A stretch of 64,000 nt of DNA from HGM04593 sp045631205 (lineage in GTDB: Bacteria; Bacteroidota; Bacteroidia; Bacteroidales; Bacteroidaceae), in assembly GCA_045631205.1 (NCBI GenBank), contig JAZQUI010000002.1, positions 59,543-123,542 on the forward strand, written 5' to 3'. The translations under genes and the position numbers were made by a program. The notes under the pieces are model-generated. The model saw only the letters and a list, made by a program, of their open reading frames with translations. It had not been told where the DNA came from and did no database searches. Position 1 is the first letter of the stretch; each line of letters opens with the position of its first letter. This document shows positions 14,024-21,662 of this stretch, piece after piece.

Positions 14024-15193
14024 CTATTCCGATATAAGATTTATTATATTTGAAGCTACTATGCTATATCCATTTCCGTTAGGATGCACATCGTCGAACA
14101 GATAATATTGTACATGATTGTTTTCTGTGAAAAGACTGCTATTGAATATATCAAACATTGGTAATTTATAAAATTCGGCAAGTTCTATGTTCGCCTGCAC
14201 ATATTTGTATAGTGAATCGTAATATGGAGAATCACAAAACACCGGGAATGATGTCAATAAGTAAATACTGGCATTGGGATTATTCCTTCTTATTAGTTCT
14301 ATTGCTTTTTTAAAACTTGCAATATAAGAATTATCCCCTGCCGGGTCGTTGATATTTCCTATCGGCACATTTACAGAACAGTCATTGACGCCACCAAACA
14401 AAAGAAACAAATCGTAATCAAAATCTTTCTCTTGCGAAAATTCCAAGGCATACTTTACTTGCTCGTACAAATTGTAATGAAAGCAAGTATTACTTGTCCC
14501 CTTTTGATTTCCTGTATATACACCCTGTCCTGATTGTGCATAGTTCCCCGTATGTTTCGATGCAAAAATGTCGGCGATAAAGTTCTGTAACGAAGTTATT
14601 TCCCCATTGTGATAAAAGCCAAAACCTTTTGCAGATGTACCCTTGTCTCTCAAATTATGCGCAAAAGAGCCTCCGAAGAACGCAATGTTTTTACCGTGAT
14701 TGGTGGAGATATCGTAGAATTCGTTGTTATAAGTCCAATCACTCCACAGGCCTGTGGAATATCTACGAACTGCGGTCGATAACATTTCAGAGCATGCGAC
14801 GATAAGCTTTCTGGTGTAATGGCGCGATAGATAATCGGGGCTTTTAAGAAAGTCGTCTTTATACGTTGTCTTTACGCGACAGTTTGTCGTTATTTTTTGA
14901 ATAATGGCATTGGAGTTTGGCTCCTCCCATTGTATTATTTCTGCCGGGCAATTATCAATTTTCGCAACAAACTTTATTTTGCCCGAATGTATGGAAAAAT
15001 CATTCTCCTTATTATAATTATCTATGTATGAGAATGTCTTTTCCAAGGCGGTCGTTTCTCCATCGGAATCAGTGTCCGGAACAACTACATTTCTGGTTAT
15101 TACTTGCAATGTACTCTCCACATCCTCGTTTGAGCATGAGAAGAAACTTACAAAAATAGAAGCAAGGAGTATGAATAAACACATTCTTTTCAT
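14024..15193 (-). CDS. SGNH/GDSL-type hydrolase, lipoprotein
   Basis: A 389-aa predicted lipoprotein: signal peptide with lipobox FFSC and lipidated Cys20. The C-terminal 220 residues have the SGNH blocks: a GGSFAH nucleophile block in place of GDS, GGVND (block III, Asn) and DVHPNGNG (block V, Asp and His). The family removes acyl groups from carbohydrates or lipids. The N-terminal 150 residues have no recognised domain and may bind substrate. It stands alone next to the right end of the provirus. A TATTTTTG element (15205 to 15198) lies only a few bases before the ATG, giving a very short leader. Confidence 0.8.
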   Translation of the reverse strand: MKRMCLFILLASIFVSFFSCSNEDVESTLQVITRNVVVPDTDSDGETTALEKTFSYIDNYNKENDFSIHSGKIKFVAKIDNCPAEIIQWEEPNSNAIIQKITTNCRVKTTYKDDFLKSPDYLSRHYTRKLIVACSEMLSTAVRRYSTGLWSDWTYNNEFYDISTNHGKNIAFFGGSFAHNLRDKGTSAKGFGFYHNGEITSLQNFIADIFASKHTGNYAQSGQGVYTGNQKGTSNTCFHYNLYEQVKYALEFSQEKDFDYDLFLLFGGVNDCSVNVPIGNINDPAGDNSYIASFKKAIELIRRNNPNASIYLLTSFPVFCDSPYYDSLYKYVQANIELAEFYKLPMFDIFNSSLFTENNHVQYYLFDDVHPNGNGYSIVASNIINLISE

Positions 15194-15266
15194 GCTGCAA
15201 AAATAACACGAAACACTTCAATATCAAAAAGGCTTGAATTTGTTTTAATTTAGTTTACTTTTCATC

Positions 15267-15274
15267 TAATTTTG
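15267..15274 (+). promoter_or_regulatory. -7 element of the dihydrouridine synthase gene
   Basis: TAATTTTG fits TAnnTTTG and lies 24 bases before the chosen ATG at 15299. Its position argues against the longer frame from 15272, which would begin inside the promoter. Confidence 0.55.
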
Positions 15275-15298
15275 TACGTAAATAATGAAACCAGCACA

Positions 15299-16228
15299 AT
15301 GAAAATATATTCGGCTCCATTGCAAGGGTTTACAGAGGCTCTGTGGCGTAATCTGCACAATGAAATATTCGGCGGTATTGAGGAATACTTCACACCGTTC
15401 ATCAGATATGAGCACGGAGAAATACGCAATAAAGACATTCGTGACATAGAGCGCAAGAACAATGCTATAGGAAATCTTGTACCACAGATAATTGCTGCAA
15501 CACCCGAGGAGATGCGTCCTCTTGTGCAGCTTATAAGAAACGAAGGGTATAAGAAAATAGACATAAATATGGGTTGCTCTTTCCCTTTGCAAGCGCGAAA
15601 GAAACATGGTGCCGGCATTTTACCTTTTCCCAATATGGTCTCTGCTCTTATGCAAGAGGTAAAAATGTTACCGGAATTTACTTTTTCGGTAAAAATGCGA
15701 CTCGGTTGGGAAAATAAAGATGAATGTAAGGCTATTGTCGAAATATTGAACGATGCCCCATTATCGCACATAACAATGCATCCTCGTCTTGGCATTGAGC
15801 AATATCGTCAACCGGCCGACCGTGATGCCTTTGCCGAATTTAGCGAATTATGCCGGCACCCGTTGATATACAACGGCGACATAACCAGCGTTGAGGATAT
15901 AAAATCCATTGAAGGGCAATTCCCGCATCTGCAAGGAATTATGATTGGTCGCGGGTTGCTTGCAAACCCGGCATTAGGTCGTGAATACAAATCGGGTACT
16001 CCCCTATCACGAAACGAAATGCGTACTCTTGTACAAACAATGCACGACCAGATGCTTCATTCAATGAGTACACGCCTGCAAGGAAACACTCAACTGTTGA
16101 GCAAAATAAAACCATATTGGGAATATCTGTTACCCGACATGGAAAAGCGTTATCGAAAGGCTATACTAAAATCCACCTCAGCCGAAAAGTACATTCAAGC
16201 AGTAAACACAGCACTTTCTGCATATTAA
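15299..16228 (+). CDS. dus: tRNA-dihydrouridine synthase
   Basis: Reduces specific uridines in tRNA D-loops using FMN and NADPH. The 309-aa protein starts MKIYSAPLQGFTEALWR, equivalent to the 'PMxGxTDxxFR' start of the TIM barrel. The active-site cysteine is in NMGCSFPLQARKKHGAG and the FMN-binding end is in GIMIGRGLLANP. Which uridine is modified (DusA, B or C type) is not determined. The start at 15299 is chosen because the barrel begins there and a promoter element lies just upstream. The next gene follows after 16 bases on the same strand. Confidence 0.9.
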   Translation: MKIYSAPLQGFTEALWRNLHNEIFGGIEEYFTPFIRYEHGEIRNKDIRDIERKNNAIGNLVPQIIAATPEEMRPLVQLIRNEGYKKIDINMGCSFPLQARKKHGAGILPFPNMVSALMQEVKMLPEFTFSVKMRLGWENKDECKAIVEILNDAPLSHITMHPRLGIEQYRQPADRDAFAEFSELCRHPLIYNGDITSVEDIKSIEGQFPHLQGIMIGRGLLANPALGREYKSGTPLSRNEMRTLVQTMHDQMLHSMSTRLQGNTQLLSKIKPYWEYLLPDMEKRYRKAILKSTSAEKYIQAVNTALSAY

Positions 16229-16244
16229 AATATTGAATAAAATT

Positions 16245-16805
16245 ATGAAACGACTGTTTTTCTTACTCCTTCCAATTCTCGTTGCATGTGGTAACAAGAA
16301 AGATACAGGTGAAACAATTCAAAAGCCTATAGAGCAAACCATTTACGAACATCAATATCTTGTTAAGGTTGGTGACACTGCGCCCGATTTCACACTCCCG
16401 CTTACCAGTGGTGAAACTTTTACCCTATCGCAACAACGTGGAAAAGTAGTCATGTTGCAATTTACCGCAAGCTGGTGTGGTGTGTGCCGTCGCGAAATGC
16501 CGCACATTGAAAAGGAAATATGGCAACGCCACAAAGAGAACCCGGCCTTTGTGTTGGTTGGAGTTGACCGTGAAGAGTCGAAAGAGATTGTAGATGCCTA
16601 TACTTTAAAAGTAGGTACCACCTACCCAATGGCTCTTGATACCGCAGCCGAGGTGTTTGCAGCGTATGCCGAACGTAATTCCGGAATTACACGCAACGTA
16701 CTAATTGATAAAGACGGAAAAATTATAAAACTCACCCGCTTGTTCAACGAGGAAGAATTTGCCGGGCTAGTAGCAAAAATCGACAGTTTGCTCATCAAGG
16801 AGTAA
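16245..16805 (+). CDS. TlpA-like thioredoxin-fold lipoprotein
   Basis: A 186-aa lipoprotein (lipobox LVAC, Cys15) with an AhpC-TSA/thioredoxin fold. It has a PDFTLPLTSGE strand and then the redox motif WCGVC (Cys78, Cys81), followed by RREMPHIEKE. The cis-proline region is in SGITRNVLIDKDG. Periplasmic TlpA/ResA proteins reduce disulfides in target proteins, for example during cytochrome maturation. The frame can start four codons earlier at a TTG; the ATG at 16245 gives a normal signal peptide. Probably co-transcribed with the dus gene. It is convergent with the DUF115-like gene, one base away. Confidence 0.85.
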   Translation: MKRLFFLLLPILVACGNKKDTGETIQKPIEQTIYEHQYLVKVGDTAPDFTLPLTSGETFTLSQQRGKVVMLQFTASWCGVCRREMPHIEKEIWQRHKENPAFVLVGVDREESKEIVDAYTLKVGTTYPMALDTAAEVFAAYAERNSGITRNVLIDKDGKIIKLTRLFNEEEFAGLVAKIDSLLIKE

Positions 16806-16806
16806 A

Positions 16807-17547
16807 TTATTTACTCGACATAACTTCGTCAAAACTTATTCGTGGAAAGATTTCAAGCTTGCCACCTCGCGAAGCATTGAATATTTTCACACCCTTTTGT
16901 TCACAAGCTGTTCGTGCGCAATCGTAAGCAATGAGGTTAGTGTCAACTTCGGGCGCAGAGTATTCACGGCCGTTGTTGTAGAGCCTTGCGTCAAAATAGC
17001 TGTCGGCCGAAATCGTATTGTTTTTAGGTGAGTAATTGCAATCGACGCCAATAAGGTAAATTTCACTAAAGCCCATATATGCGGCAAATTGTATCATTGA
17101 ATAAGTTACGGTTTGCCCACTGTAAACCACAAACGGCAGGTTTGATGAAAAGCCTCTTGGGTTATACAGCATATTGTAATATATGGCATCGTTAAGGTGA
17201 TAACGCTTTGCATAGTGCGCCTTTATAAACTTTACACCTTTATAGTTTTCTATGCTCTCTTTATTGTCAAGGATAATTTTGTTATCCTGCGCAAAGTAGA
17301 ACGAAGGTTCGAACCCGATTTCTTCAAACAATTTAATTAGTGAGTTACAGGCAAAAATAAACTCACCACGCTCATAGAGCTGGCGTAAATCTTCGGCATG
17401 CAAACTGGGGCCGTTACCCACTATAAAGCACCTTTTCCCTTTGTACACCCCTTTAAAAGAGCGCAATTTAAGCATACTTCCAAATTGCAAAAAACCATAA
17501 ATATAGTTAAGTGCATTCCATATTTTGAACCACAACGACGTATGCAT
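16807..17547 (-). CDS. DUF115/MptE-like Rossmann protein
   Basis: A 246-aa soluble protein with a GNGPSL motif after a hydrophobic strand (GKRCFIVGNGPSL, residues 36-48). It also has FACNSL, FYFAQDNK and YLIGVDCNYS motifs. This combination is typical of the 6-hydroxymethylpterin diphosphokinase MptE-like/DUF115 fold, found in surface-polysaccharide and protein-glycosylation loci. GT42 sialyltransferases share the GNGPSL signature, so a glycosyltransferase role is an alternative. No substrate can be inferred. It is a lone gene divergent from rpsP. Confidence 0.65.
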   Translation of the reverse strand: MHTSLWFKIWNALNYIYGFLQFGSMLKLRSFKGVYKGKRCFIVGNGPSLHAEDLRQLYERGEFIFACNSLIKLFEEIGFEPSFYFAQDNKIILDNKESIENYKGVKFIKAHYAKRYHLNDAIYYNMLYNPRGFSSNLPFVVYSGQTVTYSMIQFAAYMGFSEIYLIGVDCNYSPKNNTISADSYFDARLYNNGREYSAPEVDTNLIAYDCARTACEQKGVKIFNASRGGKLEIFPRISFDEVMSSK

Positions 17548-17655
17548 AGCGATACTGATTTATATTTTTCTTTGGCGAATTTACTATTTTTTCCCGAGAA
17601 AGAGAGAAAAAAGGCAAAAACCGCCACGAAAAAACCGATAAAAGCACCGAAAATG

Positions 17656-17686
17656 TTGGCTGTTAAGCAAAAAAGTAGTACTTTTG
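17656..17686 (+). promoter_or_regulatory. Promoter of rpsP
   Basis: TACTTTTG at 17679-17686 matches the -7 consensus, and TTG at 17656-17658 lies 20 bases upstream. The leader is about 50 nt. Confidence 0.75.
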
Positions 17687-17745
17687 CACCGCCGATACGA
17701 GTTATCGGCTAACTCAAATCTTTAACAAACTAAAAACATTTAAAA

Positions 17746-18300
17746 ATGGCAACAAAAATCAGACTACAGAGAAGAGGTCGTAAACACTACGCATTCTACT
17801 CTATCGTGATTGCAGATTCGAGAGCTCCACGTGATGGAAAGTTTACCGAGAAAATCGGTACCTACAACCCCAACACAAACCCTGCTACTATCGATATCAA
17901 CTTCGAGAGAGCATTGTGGTGGGTAAACAATGGTGCAACTCCTACCGACACAGTTCGTAGCATTCTCTCTTCACAGGGTGTTTATATGATGAAACACTTG
18001 CAGGGCGGTGTTAAGAAAGGTGCATTTGACGAGGCTGCCGCTCAGGCAAAATTCGACGCTTGGAAAACAGCTAAGGAGAACGCATTGAACGGTATCAAGA
18101 GCGCCGAGGAGCAGGCAAAACGTGATGCAAAGAAAGCACGTTTGGAGGCTGAGAAAGAGGTAAACGCAGCTATCGCCAAGAAGGTAGCAGACAAGAAAGC
18201 CGCAGAGGCTCTTGCTAAGGCTGAGGCTGAGGCTGCTGCAGCTGCTGAGAACACAGAGGCACCCGCTGAGGAGGCAACTGAGGCTCCCGCTGAGGCTTAA
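17746..18300 (+). CDS. rpsP: 30S ribosomal protein S16
   Basis: Small-subunit protein needed for 30S assembly. Residues 1-80 form the S16 domain (RLQRRGRKHYAFYSIVIADSR, then IGTYNPNT). The remaining 100 residues are a Lys/Ala/Glu-rich helical extension ending in an AEA-type acidic tail. Ordinary S16 is about 80 aa, and Bacteroidota versions carry such extensions, so the extra length is expected. The gene is alone here, not next to rimM-trmD as in many bacteria. It has a strong promoter and a terminator. Confidence 0.97.
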   Translation: MATKIRLQRRGRKHYAFYSIVIADSRAPRDGKFTEKIGTYNPNTNPATIDINFERALWWVNNGATPTDTVRSILSSQGVYMMKHLQGGVKKGAFDEAAAQAKFDAWKTAKENALNGIKSAEEQAKRDAKKARLEAEKEVNAAIAKKVADKKAAEALAKAEAEAAAAAENTEAPAEEATEAPAEA

Positions 18301-18328
18301 TCGATCTTTTGGCAGTAATTGCTCAAAA

Positions 18329-18362
18329 TAAGAGGGTACGTTAACGTGCCCTCTTTATTTTT
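18329..18362 (+). terminator. Terminator of rpsP
   Basis: AGAGGGTACGTT (18331-18342) pairs with 18343-18354 with one G-T pair, and is followed by a T-rich run. Confidence 0.85.
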
Positions 18363-18438
18363 TATTGAATAGTATTATAAGAAGAAAAAAAGCGCACGAC
18401 CTTTGCATTTGACACGAATAAGGAGTAAATTTGCCACT

Positions 18439-19686
18439 ATGAAAAAGAGATTTAACATACTAATAGCATTGTCTGCACTGGTAACAATCCTGTGCAGTTG
18501 CGGCGACGATCGTTCCGATGAGTTCTATACAATGACACAAGAGAACCAATGGATATACTCAACGATGAAAGAGGTTTATTTGTGGTCGGGAAGCATTGGC
18601 GAGGTGGATCAAAAAACATTCTTCTCCACCCCACAGCAATTCTTCAAGAAATTGCTAACCACCACCGACAAAACATCTTTTTTCAGTGATGCAACGGAAA
18701 TTACCAACTATGGTATAAAATGCACACTGTTACGTGACCCATTGGGTTTCTATCCTTCCAGAATATCAGCCCTCATCGAGTATGTAGAGCCAAACTCCGT
18801 AGCGAGTGCAGCCGGTCTCCAACGCGGAATGTGGGTATCTGAAATTAACAGCGACAGGCTCACTACAAGTTCTGCCAATAAACTGATGGGTGGAGACGAG
18901 ATAGAACTTACGATACAGACCATCGAATACGACGACGAGAACAATGCCTACTATTGGGAAAATCACGGCCAGATAACATTGCCTGCCGCAACCGGGTATA
19001 AAATCAACGCCGTACCTGTTGCAACCACTCTCGACGAGATAACAGAGAAAAATGGCTACCTACTTATAAACACATTCGATGGTGAAGATGCAGTTGCTGC
19101 CATAAACAACGAAATAGCCACATTGGCTGACGAAAATGTAAACAATATAATAATTGACCTACGTTACAATAACAGCACATCCATTACCGATGCCGCAAAG
19201 GTTGCTGCAATATTTATTCCAGCAGAAAAACATGGAACAAACTTCTGCACTCTAAGCAAAACCCTTAACGAGGATAATGAAAATACCACAGCAGAAACAT
19301 TTGTAATACCTACAAGTAATGTGAATGTAAGCAACAAACCGCTCTACATTATAACTACCGCCAGAACTGAAGGCATTATCAATACTTTTATTAAAAGCAT
19401 ACAGTCCACACGTATTGCAAATGATGTAAAGATTATAGGAGAAACAGCAAATGGCTCAAACTTCTACACAGAGTGTTACTCCTCTCCCTATGCCTTTAAC
19501 ATAAACCCTGTTACTGCATACATAAACGATGCAGGAGGTGCGCCACTCACTGCGACTTTGCCCGATTATGCCGTCAGAGAGTACGAAAGTTATTATCCTA
19601 TCTATCCTCTTGGCAGCAAACAGGAACATCTACTGTATGCCACAAGTTATGTAATTGCAAACGGAACATTACCCCCTACCGAATAA
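18439..19686 (+). CDS. S41-family (C-terminal processing protease-like) lipoprotein, catalytically degenerate
   Basis: A 415-aa lipoprotein (LCSC lipobox, Cys21). It has a PDZ-like region (about 105-160: VEPNSVASAAGLQRGMWVSEIN) and an S41 core (about 205-400: LLINTFDG, NIIIDLRYN, IIGETANGSNF). In active S41 proteases a Ser-Ala-Ser-type nucleophile follows the 'YIxT' strand and a Lys lies in GxxTxGK. Here these positions read TARTEGIIN (308-315) and GETANGSNF (334-342), so both catalytic residues appear missing. The ATG at 18439 gives the signal peptide. A TAAATTTG element at 18426-18433 lies almost on the start codon; a weaker one (GACCTTTG) is at 18398-18405. Confidence 0.75.
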   Translation: MKKRFNILIALSALVTILCSCGDDRSDEFYTMTQENQWIYSTMKEVYLWSGSIGEVDQKTFFSTPQQFFKKLLTTTDKTSFFSDATEITNYGIKCTLLRDPLGFYPSRISALIEYVEPNSVASAAGLQRGMWVSEINSDRLTTSSANKLMGGDEIELTIQTIEYDDENNAYYWENHGQITLPAATGYKINAVPVATTLDEITEKNGYLLINTFDGEDAVAAINNEIATLADENVNNIIIDLRYNNSTSITDAAKVAAIFIPAEKHGTNFCTLSKTLNEDNENTTAETFVIPTSNVNVSNKPLYIITTARTEGIINTFIKSIQSTRIANDVKIIGETANGSNFYTECYSSPYAFNINPVTAYINDAGGAPLTATLPDYAVREYESYYPIYPLGSKQEHLLYATSYVIANGTLPPTE

Positions 19687-19712
19687 AAAGAACCTATATT
19701 TTATAAATTCAT

Positions 19713-19746
19713 CACAAGCCGCGCTTTTTTAGGCGCGGCTTGTGCT
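19713..19746 (+). terminator. Terminator of the S41-like gene
   Basis: CACAAGCCGCGC (19713-19724) is perfectly complementary to 19733-19744 around an 8-base loop. It is GC-rich in an A/T-rich setting. Confidence 0.8.
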
Positions 19747-19838
19747 ATTTATATTACATAACATAATTTTATAATCTTTTAAAAACTCACTTAGTGGTTG
19801 GAGTGTTATTTTGCCAAATAACCATAAAACCAACAACA

Positions 19839-20324
19839 ATGAAAAAAGTATTTTTTATTTCAGCAACAATTTTGTCGCTCATCTTCACATCGTGTAACTC
19901 TTGTGGCAGCTGTAATGTACCTCAGGGAACTGTCATCGAAACAGACAGCATCTTTATGGTAAACGACTCTACCATTGGTGATCTGCAAACATACACCTTT
20001 GTGGGGAACATCCCTATGAACAACGGTAATTTAGGCGATGTGCTTCTTACAATACAAACAATTAACCTTAACGCAGACGGTACTTATACAATTACCACCG
20101 ATTATATAGATGAGGGCCTTGCTACTGAAAGCGATAACGGTGATATGTTTGTTATGATTGGTATGCCCAACGACAGTACCGCCATTATATATGAATTTGT
20201 TTCGGCAAACGGCAATCCAAAAATGAATTTTCAGCTTATGCAGGACAGTACACTTGTGAAACTCGACAACAAGATGCAGCCCTCCTCAAACAATCCTGCA
20301 CACAAGTTAATGCATAAGAAATAA
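19839..20324 (+). CDS. Small lipoprotein, possibly NlpE-like
   Basis: A 161-aa lipoprotein: signal peptide ending IFTSC with the lipid Cys at residue 18, then three more cysteines (NSCGSC). The segment YTFVGNIPMNNGNLGDVLLTIQTINLNADGTYTITTDY resembles the NlpE N-terminal domain, where 'G.LPC.DC.GI...L.L..DG.Y' is usual. The CxxC of that domain is absent here. NlpE-type proteins sense envelope or copper stress. The resemblance is moderate. The start at 19839 was chosen for the signal peptide. The next gene follows after 21 bases. Confidence 0.6.
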   Translation: MKKVFFISATILSLIFTSCNSCGSCNVPQGTVIETDSIFMVNDSTIGDLQTYTFVGNIPMNNGNLGDVLLTIQTINLNADGTYTITTDYIDEGLATESDNGDMFVMIGMPNDSTAIIYEFVSANGNPKMNFQLMQDSTLVKLDNKMQPSSNNPAHKLMHKK

Positions 20325-20345
20325 TCACCAAAAATAAAAACTTGT

Positions 20346-20954
20346 ATGAAAAGAGTTCTGATATTGCAATTGCTCGGGTTGCTTACACTCACAGCCTGTG
20401 AGATGGATCCTGATACCGACAAACTTGACAATGATTATCTGGTACTTACCAACTACGATACTGCTACCGACTTTTCAAGTTTCAACACATACTACGTCAT
20501 CGATAGCATACTCATAATTGGTGAGCAGACTAAACCGGAATATTGGAAGAACGAAAACTCGCAACGTATTGTAAATGCATTCAGCGATAATTTCGAAGTT
20601 CGTGGTTATACACCTGTTGACAAGGGCGAGAATGCCGATATGGTATTGCAGTTGAGTTACGTGAACACCACATACTATTTCAGCAGTAACCCCGGCCCCT
20701 GGTGGTACAACTATCCCGGATACTGGAATTGGGGCGGTGGCTGGTACTACCCGTTCACATTCTATTACAGTTATAGCACAGGCTCCATCATTGGAGAACT
20801 TGTCGATAGGAAGACTGAGAGAAATGACAGAAAACTAACCATTATCTGGAATGCATATATCAGTGGTCTGCTCAATGGCAGCAATTTAAGTTACTTCCGC
20901 ACCATGGGTGCAATAAATCAAGCCTTCACACAATCGCCTTATCTCAAAAAATAA
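20346..20954 (+). CDS. DUF4136 family lipoprotein
   Basis: A 202-aa lipoprotein (lipobox LTAC, Cys18). It has the DUF4136 layout: DYLVLTNYDTATDFSSFNTYYV, then a mid-section VNAFSDNFEVRGYTPV, an aromatic Gly/Trp/Tyr-rich loop (about residues 110-145) and a final strand with an Asp-Arg-Lys pattern (DRKTERNDRKLTIIWNAY). The family's function is unknown; members sit in the periplasm or outer membrane of Gram-negatives. It lies in the middle of a three-gene envelope unit (19839-21596). Confidence 0.8.
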   Translation: MKRVLILQLLGLLTLTACEMDPDTDKLDNDYLVLTNYDTATDFSSFNTYYVIDSILIIGEQTKPEYWKNENSQRIVNAFSDNFEVRGYTPVDKGENADMVLQLSYVNTTYYFSSNPGPWWYNYPGYWNWGGGWYYPFTFYYSYSTGSIIGELVDRKTERNDRKLTIIWNAYISGLLNGSNLSYFRTMGAINQAFTQSPYLKK

Positions 20955-20978
20955 ATGTGCAACTAAATTCTTCAGGTT

Positions 20979-21596
20979 ATGAAACGAATAATAAAAAATA
21001 TCTTTATTGCGGGAGTACTTTTATCCTGCGGTATCAGCACAACAAAGGCGCAAATATCCCTCGATAGTTACTACAACTTCGATTGGCAGTTCAACATTCC
21101 CATCAACAACCGTTTCTCAAACAGTGCAAGTGGATGGGGCATGAATTTCGAAGGTGGGTATTATGTTACAAAAGATATTGCGTTGGGTGGTTTTCTAAGC
21201 TTTCACACGAATAACGAATATCTTTCGCGACGCACGATAATGTTGAGTGCAACACAAGCGATAAGCACCGACCAACAGCACCAGATGTTTCGTCTCCCCT
21301 TTGGAGTGCTTGCCCGTTACCGTTTCAACGAAGGCGATTTCCAGCCTTATGTTGGTATGAAACTGGGAACTTGCTATTCAAAGTTCTGCAACTATTATTA
21401 CATATTCCTGACACAGGAAAAGACCTGGGGCTTTTACATGGAGCCAGAAGTGGGGTTCAACTATTATCCCTGGCCAAACAGCATTGGTTTTCACTTTGCA
21501 ATGTATTATAGTTTCTCAACAAACAAGTGCGACGTAATGAGCTACAAACAGGACAATCTGAACAACTTTGGTTTTCGTGCCGGTATTGCCTTTTAA
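20979..21596 (+). CDS. Outer-membrane beta-barrel protein
   Basis: A 205-aa protein with a signal peptide (cleavage near TKAQ) and eight or so amphipathic strands rich in aromatic residues, ending GFRAGIAF with a terminal Phe for BAM recognition. Gly/aromatic strand patterns (YVTKDIALGGFLSFH, FGVLARYRF, YVGMKLGTCYSK) match small eight-stranded barrels of the OMP_b-brl type. Ligand and role are unknown. It is the last gene of the envelope unit with two lipoproteins and is followed by a strong terminator. Confidence 0.8.
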   Translation: MKRIIKNIFIAGVLLSCGISTTKAQISLDSYYNFDWQFNIPINNRFSNSASGWGMNFEGGYYVTKDIALGGFLSFHTNNEYLSRRTIMLSATQAISTDQQHQMFRLPFGVLARYRFNEGDFQPYVGMKLGTCYSKFCNYYYIFLTQEKTWGFYMEPEVGFNYYPWPNSIGFHFAMYYSFSTNKCDVMSYKQDNLNNFGFRAGIAF

Positions 21597-21614
21597 TATT
21601 GCTTCATAACAACA

Positions 21615-21646
21615 AAGCAGGGCAACTAAATTTAGTTGCCCTGCTT
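21615..21646. terminator. Bidirectional terminator between barrel protein and M16 protease
   Basis: A perfect 32-base palindrome (two 16-base arms meeting at 21630/21631) lies between two convergent genes. The palindrome itself must open to give a small loop. Confidence 0.85.
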
Positions 21647-21662
21647 CCATTTATATATGTAT

